A DNA stretch of 64,000 nt from Subtercola boreus (GCF_006716115.1 NZ_VFOO01000001.1:2232001-2296000), one strand, 5' to 3'; shown: positions 24,111-33,205, counted from the stretch's first letter. Numbers and translations: made by a program. Notes: generated from the sequence alone by a model not told the origin.

Positions 24111-24869
24111 TCAGCGAGCGCGGTTGGAGAGCGTGCCGAGGCCCGCGATAGAGATGTCGACCGTCTGGCCGGAGCTGAACGGCGAGACGCCCGCGGGCGT
24201 TCCCGTCAGGATCACGTCGCCGGGCAGCAGGGTGAACGCCCGCGAAGCGTAGGCGACGATCTCGGGAATCGTGAAGATCATCTCCGAGAGATTGCCCTCC
24301 TGCCGGAGCTCCCCGTCGACCCGGGCCTCGATGAGGGCATCGCGCCAGTCGAACTCGGTCTCGATGTACGGTCCGAGCGGGCAGAACGTGTCGAACCCCT
24401 TTGCCCTGGCCCACTGCCCGTCGAGCTTCTGCAGGTCACGCGCCGTCACGTCGTTCGCGATCGTGTAGCCGAAGATCACGTCGGCGTAGTCTTCCGCCCG
24501 CACGTTCTTCGCCACGCTGCCGATCACGATCGCCAGCTCCGCCTCGTGCTCCACCTGCCGGCTGTCGGGTGGCAGAACGATCGCGTCTCCCGTTCCGATC
24601 ACCGACGTGTTCGGCTTGAGGAACAGCAGCGGCCGCTCGGGCACCACCCCACCCATCTCCGCAGCATGGTCGGCATAATTCTTGCCGACCGCCACCACTT
24701 TGGAACGCGGGATGACCGGGGCCAGCAGTTTCACCGAGGCGAGCCCAACGCGCTCCTCGGTCGTGACGAACCCCTGGAACATCGGGTCGCCCTGCAGCAC
24801 CACGATCTCGTCACCGTCGATGATGCCGTACTGGGGATCTTCGCCTGAGCTGAATCGCGCTATCTTCAC
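24111..24869 (-). CDS. Fumarylacetoacetate hydrolase family protein
   Basis: 252-aa FAH-fold enzyme. VVAVGKNYADHAAEMG is the typical start of the catalytic domain. Metal ligands come from VEHEAELAIVIG (two Glu) and GYTIANDVTARDLQ (Asp), and the ending GDVILTGTPAGVSPF is diagnostic. Members are hydrolases, isomerases or decarboxylases of 2-oxo/1,3-dicarbonyl acids such as fumarylpyruvate or oxaloacetate. It is a conserved neighbour of gltX and ilvE/leuB in actinobacteria. GTG 24869 has TAGGGT six bases upstream. The exact substrate is undetermined. Confidence 0.92.
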   Translation of the reverse strand: MKIARFSSGEDPQYGIIDGDEIVVLQGDPMFQGFVTTEERVGLASVKLLAPVIPRSKVVAVGKNYADHAAEMGGVVPERPLLFLKPNTSVIGTGDAIVLPPDSRQVEHEAELAIVIGSVAKNVRAEDYADVIFGYTIANDVTARDLQKLDGQWARAKGFDTFCPLGPYIETEFDWRDALIEARVDGELRQEGNLSEMIFTIPEIVAYASRAFTLLPGDVILTGTPAGVSPFSSGQTVDISIAGLGTLSNRAR

Positions 24870-24875
24870 GCATCA

Positions 24876-24881
24876 ACCCTA
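24876..24881 (-). promoter_or_regulatory. -10 element TAGGGT for the FAH-family gene
   Basis: TAGGGT-TGATGC-GTG on the minus strand. It lies between the start codon and the palindrome at 24901-24964, so the gene has its own promoter after ilvE. Confidence 0.6.
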
Positions 24882-24900
24882 CTCGCGCGACATCCACCGC

Positions 24901-24964
24901 CCATCGAGTGGGCGCTTTGGGCCCCATCCGACCGGATTTGGGGCCCAAACTGCCCACTCGATGG
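24901..24964. repeat. Intergenic palindrome, copy A
   Basis: 64-bp inverted repeat with 25-base arms (23 of 25 paired) starting CCATCGAGTGGGC and ending GCCCACTCGATGG. Both arms carry GGGCCCC cores, and the 14-base centre contains the smaller palindrome ATCCGACCGGAT. It lies 22 bases past the ilvE stop and before the FAH promoter. Confidence 0.92.
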
Positions 24965-24986
24965 AGGTGGGCCGGCGGGGCGGGGG

Positions 24987-26093
24987 TCAGGCGTCGAGGC
25001 GGGTCAGCCAGTTGTGCGTGTCGGGGATGCGGCCGTACTGGATGTCGGTCAGCTCCTGCCGGAGCGACATCGTGAGCTCACCGGCGGGGGCGTCCGCCGA
25101 ACCGAGCGCAAAGTCGTCGGCGAGCAGCTGGGCGACGGGCGTGATGACCGCCGCGGTGCCGCAGGCGAACACTTCGACGATGTCACCGGATGCCGAACCG
25201 GCCTTCCACTCCTCGATCTCCACCTTGCGGATCTCCACGTTGTGTCCGCGGTCGCGCGCCAGCGTCATGATGCTGTCGCGCGTGATGCCCGAGAGGATGC
25301 TGTCGGATTCGGGGGTGACCAGCGTGCCGTCCTTGTAGACGAGGAAGAGGTTCATGCCGCCGAGCTCTTCGAGATACTTGCCCTCCTGCGAGTCGAGGAA
25401 AAGCACCTGCGCGCAGCCCTTCTCGTAGGCGAGCTCCTGCGGCAGGAGCGATGAGGCGTAGTTGCCGCCCGTCTTGGCGGCGCCCATCCCGCCCCGGCCG
25501 GCGCGGTTGTAGTCGGTCGAGAGCCAGATGTTGACAGGCGACACACCATTGGAGAAGTAGGCGCCGGCGGGCGAAGCGATGAGGTAGTAGCCGACCTTCT
25601 GCGCCGAGCGCACACCGAGGAAGCTCTCGGTGGCGAACATGAAGGGCCGGAGGTAGAGGCTCGTCTCGGGCGCGTCGGGCACCCAGGAACCGTCGACCGC
25701 GACGAGCTGCCGGAGCGATTCGATGAAGTCCTCGGTCGACAGTTCGGGCAGCGCGAGCCGCTGGGCCGAGCGCTGCAGGCGGGCCGCATTCGCCTCGGGG
25801 CGGAAGGTGTGGATCGACCCGTCGGCGTGCCTATACGCCTTCAGCCCCTCGAAGATCTCCTGTGCGTAGTGCAGCACGGAGGCCGCGGGGTCGAGCGAGA
25901 TAGGTCCGTACGGCAGCACCTGGGCGTCGTGCCAGCCGCCGTCGAGCGTCCACTCGACGGAGACCATGTGGTCGGTGAAGTGCTTGCCGAAACCGGGGTC
26001 GGCGAGGATCGCCTCGCGCTCGGCCTCGGCACGGGCATCCGTCGACGGGGTGAGCGAGAACGAGAGCGGGAAGGATGTGGCGGTGCTGGTCAT
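24987..26093 (-). CDS. ilvE: Branched-chain amino acid aminotransferase
   Basis: 368-aa fold-type IV PLP enzyme for the last step of valine, leucine and isoleucine synthesis (and first step of breakdown), using glutamate. [18 protein letters not shown] is typical near residue 75, the PLP lysine lies in [14 protein letters not shown], and [17 protein letters not shown] and [12 protein letters not shown] are conserved. The last part, [14 protein letters not shown], holds the cofactor-phosphate contacts. Its ATG overlaps the leuB stop by four bases (ATGA), so leuB-ilvE form an operon. It is followed by palindrome copy A. Confidence 0.97.
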   Translation of the reverse strand: MTSTATSFPLSFSLTPSTDARAEAEREAILADPGFGKHFTDHMVSVEWTLDGGWHDAQVLPYGPISLDPAASVLHYAQEIFEGLKAYRHADGSIHTFRPEANAARLQRSAQRLALPELSTEDFIESLRQLVAVDGSWVPDAPETSLYLRPFMFATESFLGVRSAQKVGYYLIASPAGAYFSNGVSPVNIWLSTDYNRAGRGGMGAAKTGGNYASSLLPQELAYEKGCAQVLFLDSQEGKYLEELGGMNLFLVYKDGTLVTPESDSILSGITRDSIMTLARDRGHNVEIRKVEIEEWKAGSASGDIVEVFACGTAAVITPVAQLLADDFALGSADAPAGELTMSLRQELTDIQYGRIPDTHNWLTRLDA

Positions 26094-27178
26094 GATGGTG
26101 TCTCCTCGGAAACGAGCTCGGAGCTGAGCAGAGTGACGATGGCGTCGCCGACCTCGGCGGTTGTGCGGCTGCCGGAGGCGGCGGTTCGGCCGGCGAGGTC
26201 GCCGGTGACGGCGGTGCGGATCCTCGTCGCCGCCTCAGGCAGACCCTGCTGGTCGAGGAGGAGGGCGACGGAGAGGATCGCGGCTGTCGGGTCGGCGATC
26301 TGCTGGCCTGCGATGTCGGGAGCGGAACCGTGAACCGGCTCGAACATGCTGGGGAAGGCGCCCGTCGGGTTGATGTTTCCCGAGGAGGCCAAGCCGATGC
26401 CACCGCTGATTGCGCCGGCCAGATCGGTCAGGATGTCGCCGAAGAGGTTGTCCGTGACGATGATGTCAAACTTAGCAGGGTTCGTCACGAAGAAGATCGT
26501 CGCGGCATCCACGTGCAGGTAGTCGACGGCCACGTCGGGGTACTCGGTGGCCACGGCGTTGACCGTGCGCATCCAGAGGTTGCCACTGAAGACGAGCACG
26601 TTGTTCTTGTGCACCAGCGTGAGCTTCTTGCGCGGCCTGCTGTTCGCCAGGTCGAAGGCGAATCTCACGACGCGTTCGACACCGAAGGCGGTGTTGACCG
26701 ATACTTCGTTCGCGATCTCATGCGGGGTGCCGACACGGATCGCGCCGCCGTTGCCGACGTACGGGCCCTCTGTACCCTCACGCACGACGACGAAGTCGAC
26801 CTCCCCGGGGTTCGCGAGCGGACTCGTGACACCGGGGAAGATCGTGGTCGGCCGCAGGTTGACGTAGTGGTCGAGAGCGAAACGCAGTTTCAACAGCAGC
26901 CCGCGCTCGATGTTCGCGTCTTTCAGGCGCGGGTCGCCGGGCACCCCGCCGACGGCTCCGAGCAGGATCGCGTCGTGCGAGGCGATCGACGCGAGGTCGT
27001 CGTCGGTCAGCACGTCACCGGTGGCGAGGAATCGCGCCGCGCCGAGCTCGAACGGCGTCTTCTCGAACGTCACGTCGGCGCCCGGAGCGACCGCGTCGAG
27101 CACCTTCAGCGCCTCGGCGACGACCTCGGGGCCGATCCCGTCCCCGGGAATGACGGCAAGACGAATGACGCGAGACAT
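26090..27178 (-). CDS. leuB: 3-isopropylmalate dehydrogenase
   Basis: 362-aa NAD+-dependent beta-decarboxylating dehydrogenase of leucine synthesis. [19 protein letters not shown] opens the protein, [16 protein letters not shown] supplies substrate arginines, and [34 protein letters not shown] holds the metal-binding Asp residues. [14 protein letters not shown] binds the cofactor. ATG 27178 has GGAG six bases upstream. Coupled to ilvE. Normal length for the actinobacterial form. Confidence 0.97.
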   Translation of the reverse strand: MSRVIRLAVIPGDGIGPEVVAEALKVLDAVAPGADVTFEKTPFELGAARFLATGDVLTDDDLASIASHDAILLGAVGGVPGDPRLKDANIERGLLLKLRFALDHYVNLRPTTIFPGVTSPLANPGEVDFVVVREGTEGPYVGNGGAIRVGTPHEIANEVSVNTAFGVERVVRFAFDLANSRPRKKLTLVHKNNVLVFSGNLWMRTVNAVATEYPDVAVDYLHVDAATIFFVTNPAKFDIIVTDNLFGDILTDLAGAISGGIGLASSGNINPTGAFPSMFEPVHGSAPDIAGQQIADPTAAILSVALLLDQQGLPEAATRIRTAVTGDLAGRTAASGSRTTAEVGDAIVTLLSSELVSEETPS

Positions 27179-27250
27179 GGCGGCTCCAGCACTGGATCGG
27201 GATTGTTCCCTCCACAGTACAACCCGCCGCTCACGGCTGGCGCGCCGCCA

Positions 27251-27313
27251 GATCGAGTGGGCAGAAGGGGCCCGAAAGCAGGGTCTTTTGGGGCCCGAAC
27301 TGCCCACTCGATC
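27251..27313. repeat. Intergenic palindrome, copy B
   Basis: 63-bp inverted repeat: GATCGAGTGGGCAG at 27251-27264 pairs perfectly with CTGCCCACTCGATC at 27300-27313. The inner GGGGCCCGAAAG and CTTTTGGGGCCC arms pair with small bulges. It lies upstream of leuB and past the MFS stop, and the 80 bases to its right are G-rich low-complexity DNA. Confidence 0.9.
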
Positions 27314-27395
27314 ACGTGGCGAGGAGCCGGGGGGCGGGGGGTGGGGAGCCGGGGGGGGGCGCGGGGCGGGGCGGAGGGCGGGGAGCCGGCGGGGG

Positions 27396-28961
27396 CTAGC
27401 CGCGGGCCTTGCGGAGGGTGACGAGCGCGAGCACGGTGGCCGCCACCATCAGGGCCGCACCGATGCCACTGGTCACGACCACTCCGCTGTCGAAGGCCTC
27501 GCGGGCCGAGTGCAGCAGCGCCTGGCCGAGGCTGTACGGCAGATCCCCGGCCACGCTCACCGCGCCGCCGAGGGTCTCCGTCGAGGCCGAGGCCTGCGAC
27601 TCGGAGAGTCCGACCGGCAGCACCAGGCTCGACCGGTAGAAGGCGGTGAGGATGCTCCCCAGCACGGCGGTGCCGAGCACCGCACCGAGCTCGTAGGCGG
27701 TCTCGGAGACAGCGGAGGCCGCCCCGGCCTTGTGCTCCGGAACCACGGAGATGATCAGGTCGTTCGAGATCGTCTCGGCCGCCCCGATCCCGATGGCGAG
27801 CACGACGAACGCGATCGTGAGGGTGGCCGCCGTTGCGCTCTGGCCGGTGAGCATCACGATGGTGTACGCGATCGCGGAGAGCACGAGGCCGCCCGCCACG
27901 ACGATGTTCGGACGTACCCAGCGCACCAGCGGAACGACGGCGAGGCCCGCCACGACCATCACGATGAGGCCGGGGACGAGGGCGAGCGCAGCATCCATCG
28001 GCTGCATCGCCAGCACCAGCTGAAGGTGCTGCGAGACGAAGAACAGGAAGCCGACGAGCGCGATGACGCTGAGCAGATTCACCAGCACTGCACCGCTGAA
28101 GGCGCCCACCCGGAACAGCCGCATGTCGAGCATGGGGTTCGGCGAGGCCAGCTGGCGGCGCACGAACAGGATGCCCGCCAGCACGCTGAGCGCGAGCAGA
28201 CCGAGATCGCTCCAGGCCGCACCCTCCGTCGCGACCGACTTGATGGCGAAGACCACAGGCACGAGCATCACCATGGAAAGGCCGATGCTGATGAAGTCGA
28301 GGCGGCCGGGGTTCGGATCCTTCGACTCGGGGATGAGGAACGGGCCGAGCACCAGCAGCGGGATCAGCACGGGCACGGCGATGAGGAACACGCTGCCCCA
28401 CCAGAAGTGCTGCAGCAGCACCCCGCCGACGATCGGGCCGAGAGCCGCACCCGCGGCGAAGCCGGCCGACCAGATGGCGATCGCCAGGCGGCGCTGGCGG
28501 CGGTCCGCGAAGATACTGCGGAGAAGCGACAGGGTCGACGGCATCAGCATCGCACCGAAGAACGCGAGGGCGCCGCGGCAGGCGATGAGAGCCTCCGCGG
28601 TCGGTGCGAACGCCGCGACGATGGAGAGCAGGCCGAAGCCGGTGGCACCGATCATGAGCAGCTTGCGACGGCCGACACGGTCACCGAGGTTGCCCATCGC
28701 GACCAGGAGGCCGGCGAGCACGAGCGGGTAGGTGTCGATGATCCAGAGCTGGGCGGTGGCCGTCGGCTGCAGGGTCTCGGAGATAATCGGCAGGGCGAAG
28801 CTCAGCACGGTGTTGTCGACGGAGATGAGCAGCACCGGCAGCATGAGCACGGCGAGGGCGAGCCAGCCGCGGGGCCCGACGCGCAGGTCGGTGGGTTCGG
28901 CTGCGCCGAGGACCTTGCCGGAGTGGCTGGGAAGGGTGATGGGGCGGGTGTAGCTGGTCAT
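27396..28961 (-). CDS. DHA2-type MFS multidrug exporter
   Basis: 521-aa, about 14-helix drug:H+ antiporter. [21 protein letters not shown] in helix 1 is the DHA2 (EmrB/QacA) signature, [16 protein letters not shown] is the motif-A loop, and [24 protein letters not shown] is motif C. ATG 28961 lies 65 bases downstream of a strong -10 (29026-29031). The divergent TetR gene at 29072 and an operator placed between -35 and -10 make this an inducible efflux unit. Substrate unknown; QacA-like cationic drugs are typical of the family. Confidence 0.93.
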   Translation of the reverse strand: MTSYTRPITLPSHSGKVLGAAEPTDLRVGPRGWLALAVLMLPVLLISVDNTVLSFALPIISETLQPTATAQLWIIDTYPLVLAGLLVAMGNLGDRVGRRKLLMIGATGFGLLSIVAAFAPTAEALIACRGALAFFGAMLMPSTLSLLRSIFADRRQRRLAIAIWSAGFAAGAALGPIVGGVLLQHFWWGSVFLIAVPVLIPLLVLGPFLIPESKDPNPGRLDFISIGLSMVMLVPVVFAIKSVATEGAAWSDLGLLALSVLAGILFVRRQLASPNPMLDMRLFRVGAFSGAVLVNLLSVIALVGFLFFVSQHLQLVLAMQPMDAALALVPGLIVMVVAGLAVVPLVRWVRPNIVVAGGLVLSAIAYTIVMLTGQSATAATLTIAFVVLAIGIGAAETISNDLIISVVPEHKAGAASAVSETAYELGAVLGTAVLGSILTAFYRSSLVLPVGLSESQASASTETLGGAVSVAGDLPYSLGQALLHSAREAFDSGVVVTSGIGAALMVAATVLALVTLRKARG

Positions 28962-29025
28962 GATTCGTTTCTGGCTGAAGGCTGTGCCCGGGCATCCAGA
29001 GTCGGAGCGTTCGGGTTGTGCTCTC

Positions 29026-29054
29026 AGTATACCGTCCAGCCGGTACAGTGGCAA
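29026..29054 (-). promoter_or_regulatory. MFS promoter TTGCCA-N17-TATACT
   Basis: On the minus strand TTGCCA (29054-29049) and TATACT (29031-29026) are separated by exactly 17 bases, close to the housekeeping-sigma consensus, driving the exporter at 27396-28961. Confidence 0.75.
29028..29047. promoter_or_regulatory. TetR operator dyad between -35 and -10
   Basis: TATACCG and CGGTACA form a near-perfect dyad (one mismatch, 6-base spacer) in the spacer of the exporter promoter. A bound repressor would block polymerase. It also lies just upstream of the -10 of the divergent tetR gene, allowing autoregulation. Confidence 0.65.
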
Positions 29055-29059
29055 GCCGA

Positions 29060-29065
29060 TACGAT
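29060..29065 (+). promoter_or_regulatory. -10 element TACGAT for the tetR gene
   Basis: TACGAT, six bases, ATG 29072. The transcript is probably leaderless. Confidence 0.55.
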
Positions 29066-29071
29066 AGGGCT

Positions 29072-29626
29072 ATGACTTCAGTGCCAGCCCGTGACCGGGT
29101 GCTCGATGCGTTCGAGAGCATCCTGATCTCGCAGGGCGAACGGGCGGCGACGCTCGAGGCGACAGCGACAGAGGCCGGGGTGAGCAAGGGCGGGCTGCTC
29201 TACCACTTCGGATCGAAGGATGCGCTGGTCGAGGGGCTGCTGGCACGGCTGGTGGAGCTCGTCGATGTCGACGTCGAGCGCATCCGCACGGCGGAGACCG
29301 GGCCGATCGACTACTTCCTCCGGAGCTCACTGAACCTCGAAAGCGACCTCGACCGCGCGATCATCGCCACGACACGCCTGGCACAGGGGTCGCACCCGCA
29401 GGCCCGCGACGCGCTCAAGGCGATGCAGGTGGCCTGGTTCGACGTGATCGTCGAGGTGGTGGGCGACAGGGCCCTCGCCCGCACCATCATGCTGATCGGT
29501 GACGGGCTGTACTACAACTCGGCGCTGCTGCCCGGCGGGCTCGGCGAGCTCGATCCGAAGAGCGACGACATGGACGAGGTCATCGCTCTCGTCAACACCC
29601 TCGTGGCGGCCCGCGCCCGCGCCTGA
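29072..29626 (+). CDS. TetR-family repressor of the divergent exporter
   Basis: 184-aa regulator. The HTH spans about residues 10-55: RVLDAFESILISQGERAATLEATATEAGVSKGGLLYHFGSKDALVEGLL, with the recognition helix at SKGGLLYHF. The C-terminal region resembles TetR_C_37-type ligand domains (DRAIIATTRLAQGSHPQARDALKAM). It probably represses the DHA2 exporter through the dyad at 29028-29047. ATG 29072 is chosen over ATG 29018 because TACGAT lies in between. It is followed by palindrome copy C. Confidence 0.9.
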   Translation: MTSVPARDRVLDAFESILISQGERAATLEATATEAGVSKGGLLYHFGSKDALVEGLLARLVELVDVDVERIRTAETGPIDYFLRSSLNLESDLDRAIIATTRLAQGSHPQARDALKAMQVAWFDVIVEVVGDRALARTIMLIGDGLYYNSALLPGGLGELDPKSDDMDEVIALVNTLVAARARA

Positions 29627-29657
29627 CCCCTCACCCGCCCGGCTCCCGCCGAGGCGG

Positions 29658-29719
29658 CAACGAGTGGGCAGTTTGGGCCCCAAATCCGCGGACATAGGGC
29701 CCAAACTGCCCACTCGTTG
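29658..29719. repeat. Intergenic palindrome, copy C
   Basis: 62-bp element with perfect 23-base arms (29658-29680 and 29697-29719) that include GAGTGGGCAGTTTGGGCCC. The 16-base loop is centred on the perfect palindrome TCCGCGGA. It sits between the convergent tetR and serA genes. A 32-bp imperfect duplication (GGGTCGCTGGC...GCCGGGGCC) follows at about 29720-29791. Confidence 0.95.
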
Positions 29720-29795
29720 GGTCGCTGGCGCGCCGGGGCTCGCCGGGGCCCCAGTCGTCGGGTCGCTGGCTCGCCAGGGCCCGCCGGGGCCGGGG

Positions 29796-31385
29796 TCAGT
29801 CGGTGATGTCGATCTCGGTCAGCACGTCGGCCGCGATGGCGGCGCGCACGCGCTCGATGAGCTCCTCGGGGGCCGGCGAGTCGATCGTCAGCACGCTGAG
29901 GGCCTTGCCGCCCGCGGCCGTGCGGGCGATCTGCATGCCGGCGATGTTGATGGATGCGTCGCCGAACTCCTTGCCGTAGACCGCGACGATGCCGGGGCGG
30001 TCGTCGTAGATCATCACGAGGAGGTGCTCCGCGAACGGAACCTCGACGTCGTACCCGTTGATCTCGACGATCTTCTCGATCTGCTTGGTGCCGGTGAGCG
30101 TGCCCGAGACCGAGATCTGCGATCCGTCGCTCAGGGCGCCTGTGAGCGAGATGACGTTGCGGTACTCCTCGGAGACCGCATCGGTGATCAGCCGCACGGT
30201 CACCCCGCGCTGCTCGGCGAGCAACGGCGCGTTCACGTACGACACGGTCTCGCTGACCACGTTGGTGAAGATGCCCTTGAGTGCGGCGAGCTTCAGCACG
30301 CTCACGTCGAAGGCGGCGATCTCGCCACGGATGACGACGTCCACCGAGGTGAGCGGGCTGCCCGCGAGCCCCGCGAACACCTGGCCGAGCTTCTCGACGA
30401 GTGCGATGCCCGGTCGCACCGAAGGGTCGATCACTCCGCCGGCGACGTTCACGGCATCCGGAACCAGCTCACCCGAGAGCGCGAGACGCACGGACTTGGC
30501 GACAGAGACGCCCGCCTTCTCCTGCGCCTCGTCGGTCGACGCGCCGAGGTGAGGCGTGACGACGACGTTCTCGAGGCCGAGCAGCTTGTGGTCGGTGGGC
30601 GGCTCGCTGACGAACACGTCGAGACCGGCACCCGCGATCACACCGGAGGTCAGCGCGCGGAACAGCGCGTCTTCGTCGATGAGCCCGCCGCGCGCGACGT
30701 TCACGATGTAGGCGGTCGGCTTCATCAGGGCGAGCTGCTCGTCGGAGATCATCCCGGTGGTCTCGGGCGTCTTCGGCATGTGGATCGTGATGAAGTCGCT
30801 CTGGGCGAGCAGTTCATCCAGAGTCAGCAGGGTCACGCCGAGCTGCTGCGCTCGGGCCGACGTGATGTAGGGGTCGTAGGCGACCACATTCGTGCCGAAC
30901 GCCTGCATGCGGGCCGTGATGAGCGCGCCGATGCGCCCGAGGCCGATGATGCCGACCGTCTTCTCGTAGACCTCGGTGCCGGTGTACTTCGACCGCTTCC
31001 ACTGCCCCTGGGCGAGCGCACTGTGCGCCGCGGGAATGTGGCGGGCGAGGCTCAGGATGTGGCCGACCGTCAGTTCGGCGGCCGAGATGATGTTCGACGT
31101 GGGGGCGTTGACGACCATCACACCGGCACTGGTCGCGGCCTTGATGTCGACGTTGTCGAGGCCGACGCCCGCGCGGGCGATGACCTTCAGTTTCGGCGCG
31201 GCCGCGATGGCCTCCTGGTCGACCTTGGTCGCCGAGCGCACGAGGATCGCGTCTGCCGTGGCGAGCGCCGACAGCAGGGCCGGGCGGTCGGTGCCGTCGA
31301 CGTTGACCACGTCGAAGTCAGGGCCGAGGGCCTCGACGGTGGCAGGGGAAAGTTCTTCTGCGATCAGCACGACCGGTTTTGACAC
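29796..31385 (-). CDS. serA: D-3-phosphoglycerate dehydrogenase
   Basis: 529-aa enzyme for the first step of serine synthesis (3-phosphoglycerate to 3-phosphohydroxypyruvate, NAD+). The NAD-binding loop is VGIIGLGRIGALIT near residue 145, catalytic Arg is in NVARGGLIDE, Glu in VFVSEPP, and His in VVTPHLGAST. The long form is complete: an intervening domain about 315-450 and a C-terminal ACT domain (HLLVMIYDDRPGIVAVYGKEFGDASINIAGMQIAR) for serine feedback. GTG 31385 has AAGGA eight bases upstream. It stands alone in its transcription unit, downstream of the ilv operon. Confidence 0.97.
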   Translation of the reverse strand: MSKPVVLIAEELSPATVEALGPDFDVVNVDGTDRPALLSALATADAILVRSATKVDQEAIAAAPKLKVIARAGVGLDNVDIKAATSAGVMVVNAPTSNIISAAELTVGHILSLARHIPAAHSALAQGQWKRSKYTGTEVYEKTVGIIGLGRIGALITARMQAFGTNVVAYDPYITSARAQQLGVTLLTLDELLAQSDFITIHMPKTPETTGMISDEQLALMKPTAYIVNVARGGLIDEDALFRALTSGVIAGAGLDVFVSEPPTDHKLLGLENVVVTPHLGASTDEAQEKAGVSVAKSVRLALSGELVPDAVNVAGGVIDPSVRPGIALVEKLGQVFAGLAGSPLTSVDVVIRGEIAAFDVSVLKLAALKGIFTNVVSETVSYVNAPLLAEQRGVTVRLITDAVSEEYRNVISLTGALSDGSQISVSGTLTGTKQIEKIVEINGYDVEVPFAEHLLVMIYDDRPGIVAVYGKEFGDASINIAGMQIARTAAGGKALSVLTIDSPAPEELIERVRAAIAADVLTEIDITD

Positions 31386-31468
31386 GAAGGGATTCCTTAC
31401 GATGAAGCGCCGGCGGCGGGCTCGCGGGCGACGTAGCCCCTCAACTTTAGTGCCTGCAGAATGGGAGC

Positions 31469-31867
31469 ATGGAATCAGGGACTCAGAGCGTCATACACCT
31501 CGTCGTGACGATCGCACTGGCGGCCGTGTTCCTGCTGATGGGGGTGAACCATTTCGTTCCGTCGTCGGTGCGCACGATGGCCGCGATGATCCCGCCGGCG
31601 CTGCGGAGGCCGGGCATCCTGAACCCCCGGAACCTCGTGTACCTGACCGGGCTCTGCGAGGTGGCCGGGGGCATCGGGCTGCTGGTGCCCGCGCTGCGGC
31701 TGCCGGCGGCGGTGGCGCTGGTCGTTTTCCTGGTGGCGGTGTTCCCGGCGAACGCGTACGCGGCGGGGCAGCGGGAACGGTTCGGGGCGCTGGCGATCCC
31801 GCTGGTGCCGCGGGCCATCGGGCAGGTGGTGCTGATCGCGCTGGTGCTGTTCGCCGGGCTGGGCTGA
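31469..31867 (+). CDS. Small DoxX-like membrane protein
   Basis: 132-aa protein with four hydrophobic segments: LVVTIALAAVFLLMGVNHFVP, LVYLTGLCEVAGGIGLLVPAL, AAVALVVFLVAVFPANAYA and AIGQVVLIALVLFAGLG. The GVNHF start and the TGLCEVAGGIGLL motif match DoxX-like small membrane proteins. GGGAG just before ATG 31469 serves as ribosome-binding site. It is divergent from serA; no functional tie is visible. Confidence 0.82.
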   Translation: MESGTQSVIHLVVTIALAAVFLLMGVNHFVPSSVRTMAAMIPPALRRPGILNPRNLVYLTGLCEVAGGIGLLVPALRLPAAVALVVFLVAVFPANAYAAGQRERFGALAIPLVPRAIGQVVLIALVLFAGLG

Positions 31868-31884
31868 CGGGCGGTGCTGTCGCG

Positions 31885-31948
31885 GGCGGGTTCCGGGTGC
31901 CCGGGGCCGGCGTTGCAGGCGGGTTCCGGATGCTCGGGGGCCGGCGTT
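31885..31948 (+). repeat. 30-bp imperfect direct duplication
   Basis: GGCGGGTTCCGG followed by TGCCCGGGG and CCGGCGTT occurs at 31885-31914 and again, with three changes, at 31918-31948, between two convergent gene ends. Confidence 0.8.
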
Positions 31949-31956
31949 CAGCGGGG

Positions 31957-32385
31957 TCAGATGACGAACGGCACGATGCTGCGGTAGAGGCTCTGCAGGT
32001 CGAGGGTGAACACCGCCACGACGGCGAAGCCGACGAGGAACACCAGCAACGCCGAGCCGGCCCGCAGCCGCCGGGTGCCCCAGAGGATGAGCGCATAGAC
32101 GAGGATCGGCACGACGATCAGCCCGACGAGGGTGAAGACGGCGTTTCCGGGCATGGCGACGTCCACGCTGGCGAAGGACTGGCTGAGTCCGATCAGGTTC
32201 GACAGGCCCTGGAAGGCGTCGAGGGCGTAGAGGAACGCGAAGACGATGGCGACGATCCAGCCGGCGCGGCCGCGCACACGCTTGGCGGGCCGCTCGGCTC
32301 GCCCGGCCCGGGTCTGCTTGGCGGAACGCGCCGGCTTGGCGGGCCGCTCCGACTTCGCGGACGGAGGCAGTGCTTCGGAGGTCAC
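31957..32385 (-). CDS. Membrane protein with basic N-terminal tail
   Basis: 142-aa protein of unknown function. Residues 1-45 are Ala/Pro/Lys/Arg-rich (AKSERPAKPARSAKQTRAGRAER) and must be cytoplasmic. Three membrane helices follow (about 48-65, 80-105 and 115-135). GTG 32385 starts two bases after the stop of the upstream gene, so the two are translationally coupled. The partner has a long acidic/Thr-Ala tail, opposite in charge to this one, which could suggest interaction, but that is speculation. Confidence 0.72.
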   Translation of the reverse strand: MTSEALPPSAKSERPAKPARSAKQTRAGRAERPAKRVRGRAGWIVAIVFAFLYALDAFQGLSNLIGLSQSFASVDVAMPGNAVFTLVGLIVVPILVYALILWGTRRLRAGSALLVFLVGFAVVAVFTLDLQSLYRSIVPFVI

Positions 32386-32387
32386 GA

Positions 32388-33098
32388 TCAGTATCCCGTC
32401 AGAAAGGGCCACGGCAGCAGAACGACGACGCCGATGAGGAGCCAGACCACCCGTACGGGCACCCGTCGTTTCGCGCCGACCAGCAGCGTCACGATGAACC
32501 AGAGCGCGGGCGCGGCGATCGCGAGCACGCCCTGGGCGTTCTGCACGATGCCGGCCAGCGAGGAGTCGGCCACCGGAGTGCGGATGAACGTCACCAACCA
32601 GCCCACGGTGTAGAGCAGGAAGATTCCGCCGAAGACACCGAACGCGATGAGCCCGGCGGAGCTGAGCGGCGCGGCTTCCTTCTCGGCGTCGGCGAGGTCG
32701 CGTTCGGCGGCCGCGTCTTCGGCGATGTCTGCCTCCTCCTCGACCGTCGGGGTGGCATTGGCGGTTGCGGAGGTTGCAGCGGCAGCCGTGCCGGTGGCGG
32801 TGGCCGTGGTGGTGGCGGCTGCCGAGGTGGCTGCGGCTGTTGCCGAGCTGGCCGACGGCGGTGTGGATGTCGCGGCGGTACCCGGTGCGACGGGGGTGGG
32901 TGCGACGGCGTCCGCGGGGGTCGCGGCCGGGGCCTGGGGCGGCAGAGGCAGCGCGGGTGCCGCGGAGCTGAACGCGTCGACGACCGGAACGTCTTCTTCG
33001 AGATCGTCCTCGTCGAGGGCGGCGGGGTGGGCGGCAGCGTACGTCGGGTCGTTCTCGTCGCCCCAGCTGAGGGCGTCGTCGTCGGGATCGCGTGCCAT
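32388..33098 (-). CDS. Membrane protein with acidic, Ala/Thr-rich N-terminal tail
   Basis: 236-aa protein of unknown function. Residues 1-150 are cytoplasmic and low-complexity: an acidic start (MARDPDDDALSWGDENDPTY), a Pro/Ala stretch, an Ala/Thr run, then an acidic patch EEEADIAEDAAAERDLADAEKE. Three membrane helices follow (LIAFGVFGGIFLLYTVGWLV, LAIAAPALWFIVTLLV, VVWLLIGVVVLLPWPFL). ATG 33098 has TATTCT six bases upstream. It forms a two-gene unit with the following membrane protein. Confidence 0.78.
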   Translation of the reverse strand: MARDPDDDALSWGDENDPTYAAAHPAALDEDDLEEDVPVVDAFSSAAPALPLPPQAPAATPADAVAPTPVAPGTAATSTPPSASSATAAATSAAATTTATATGTAAAATSATANATPTVEEEADIAEDAAAERDLADAEKEAAPLSSAGLIAFGVFGGIFLLYTVGWLVTFIRTPVADSSLAGIVQNAQGVLAIAAPALWFIVTLLVGAKRRVPVRVVWLLIGVVVLLPWPFLTGY

Positions 33099-33104
33099 GG
33101 CTAC

Positions 33105-33110
33105 AGAATA
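33105..33110 (-). promoter_or_regulatory. -10 element TATTCT for the membrane-protein pair
   Basis: TATTCT-GTAGCC-ATG on the minus strand; no ribosome-binding site. Confidence 0.58.
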
Positions 33111-33205
33111 CCGGCCCCGCCCCTCGCGGCCGGCCCGCGACACCGCGCCGCACCTGCCGCCGCGCACCCCGATGGACACCCGTGGCCGGGGCCGGTCCGG
33201 TTCAG

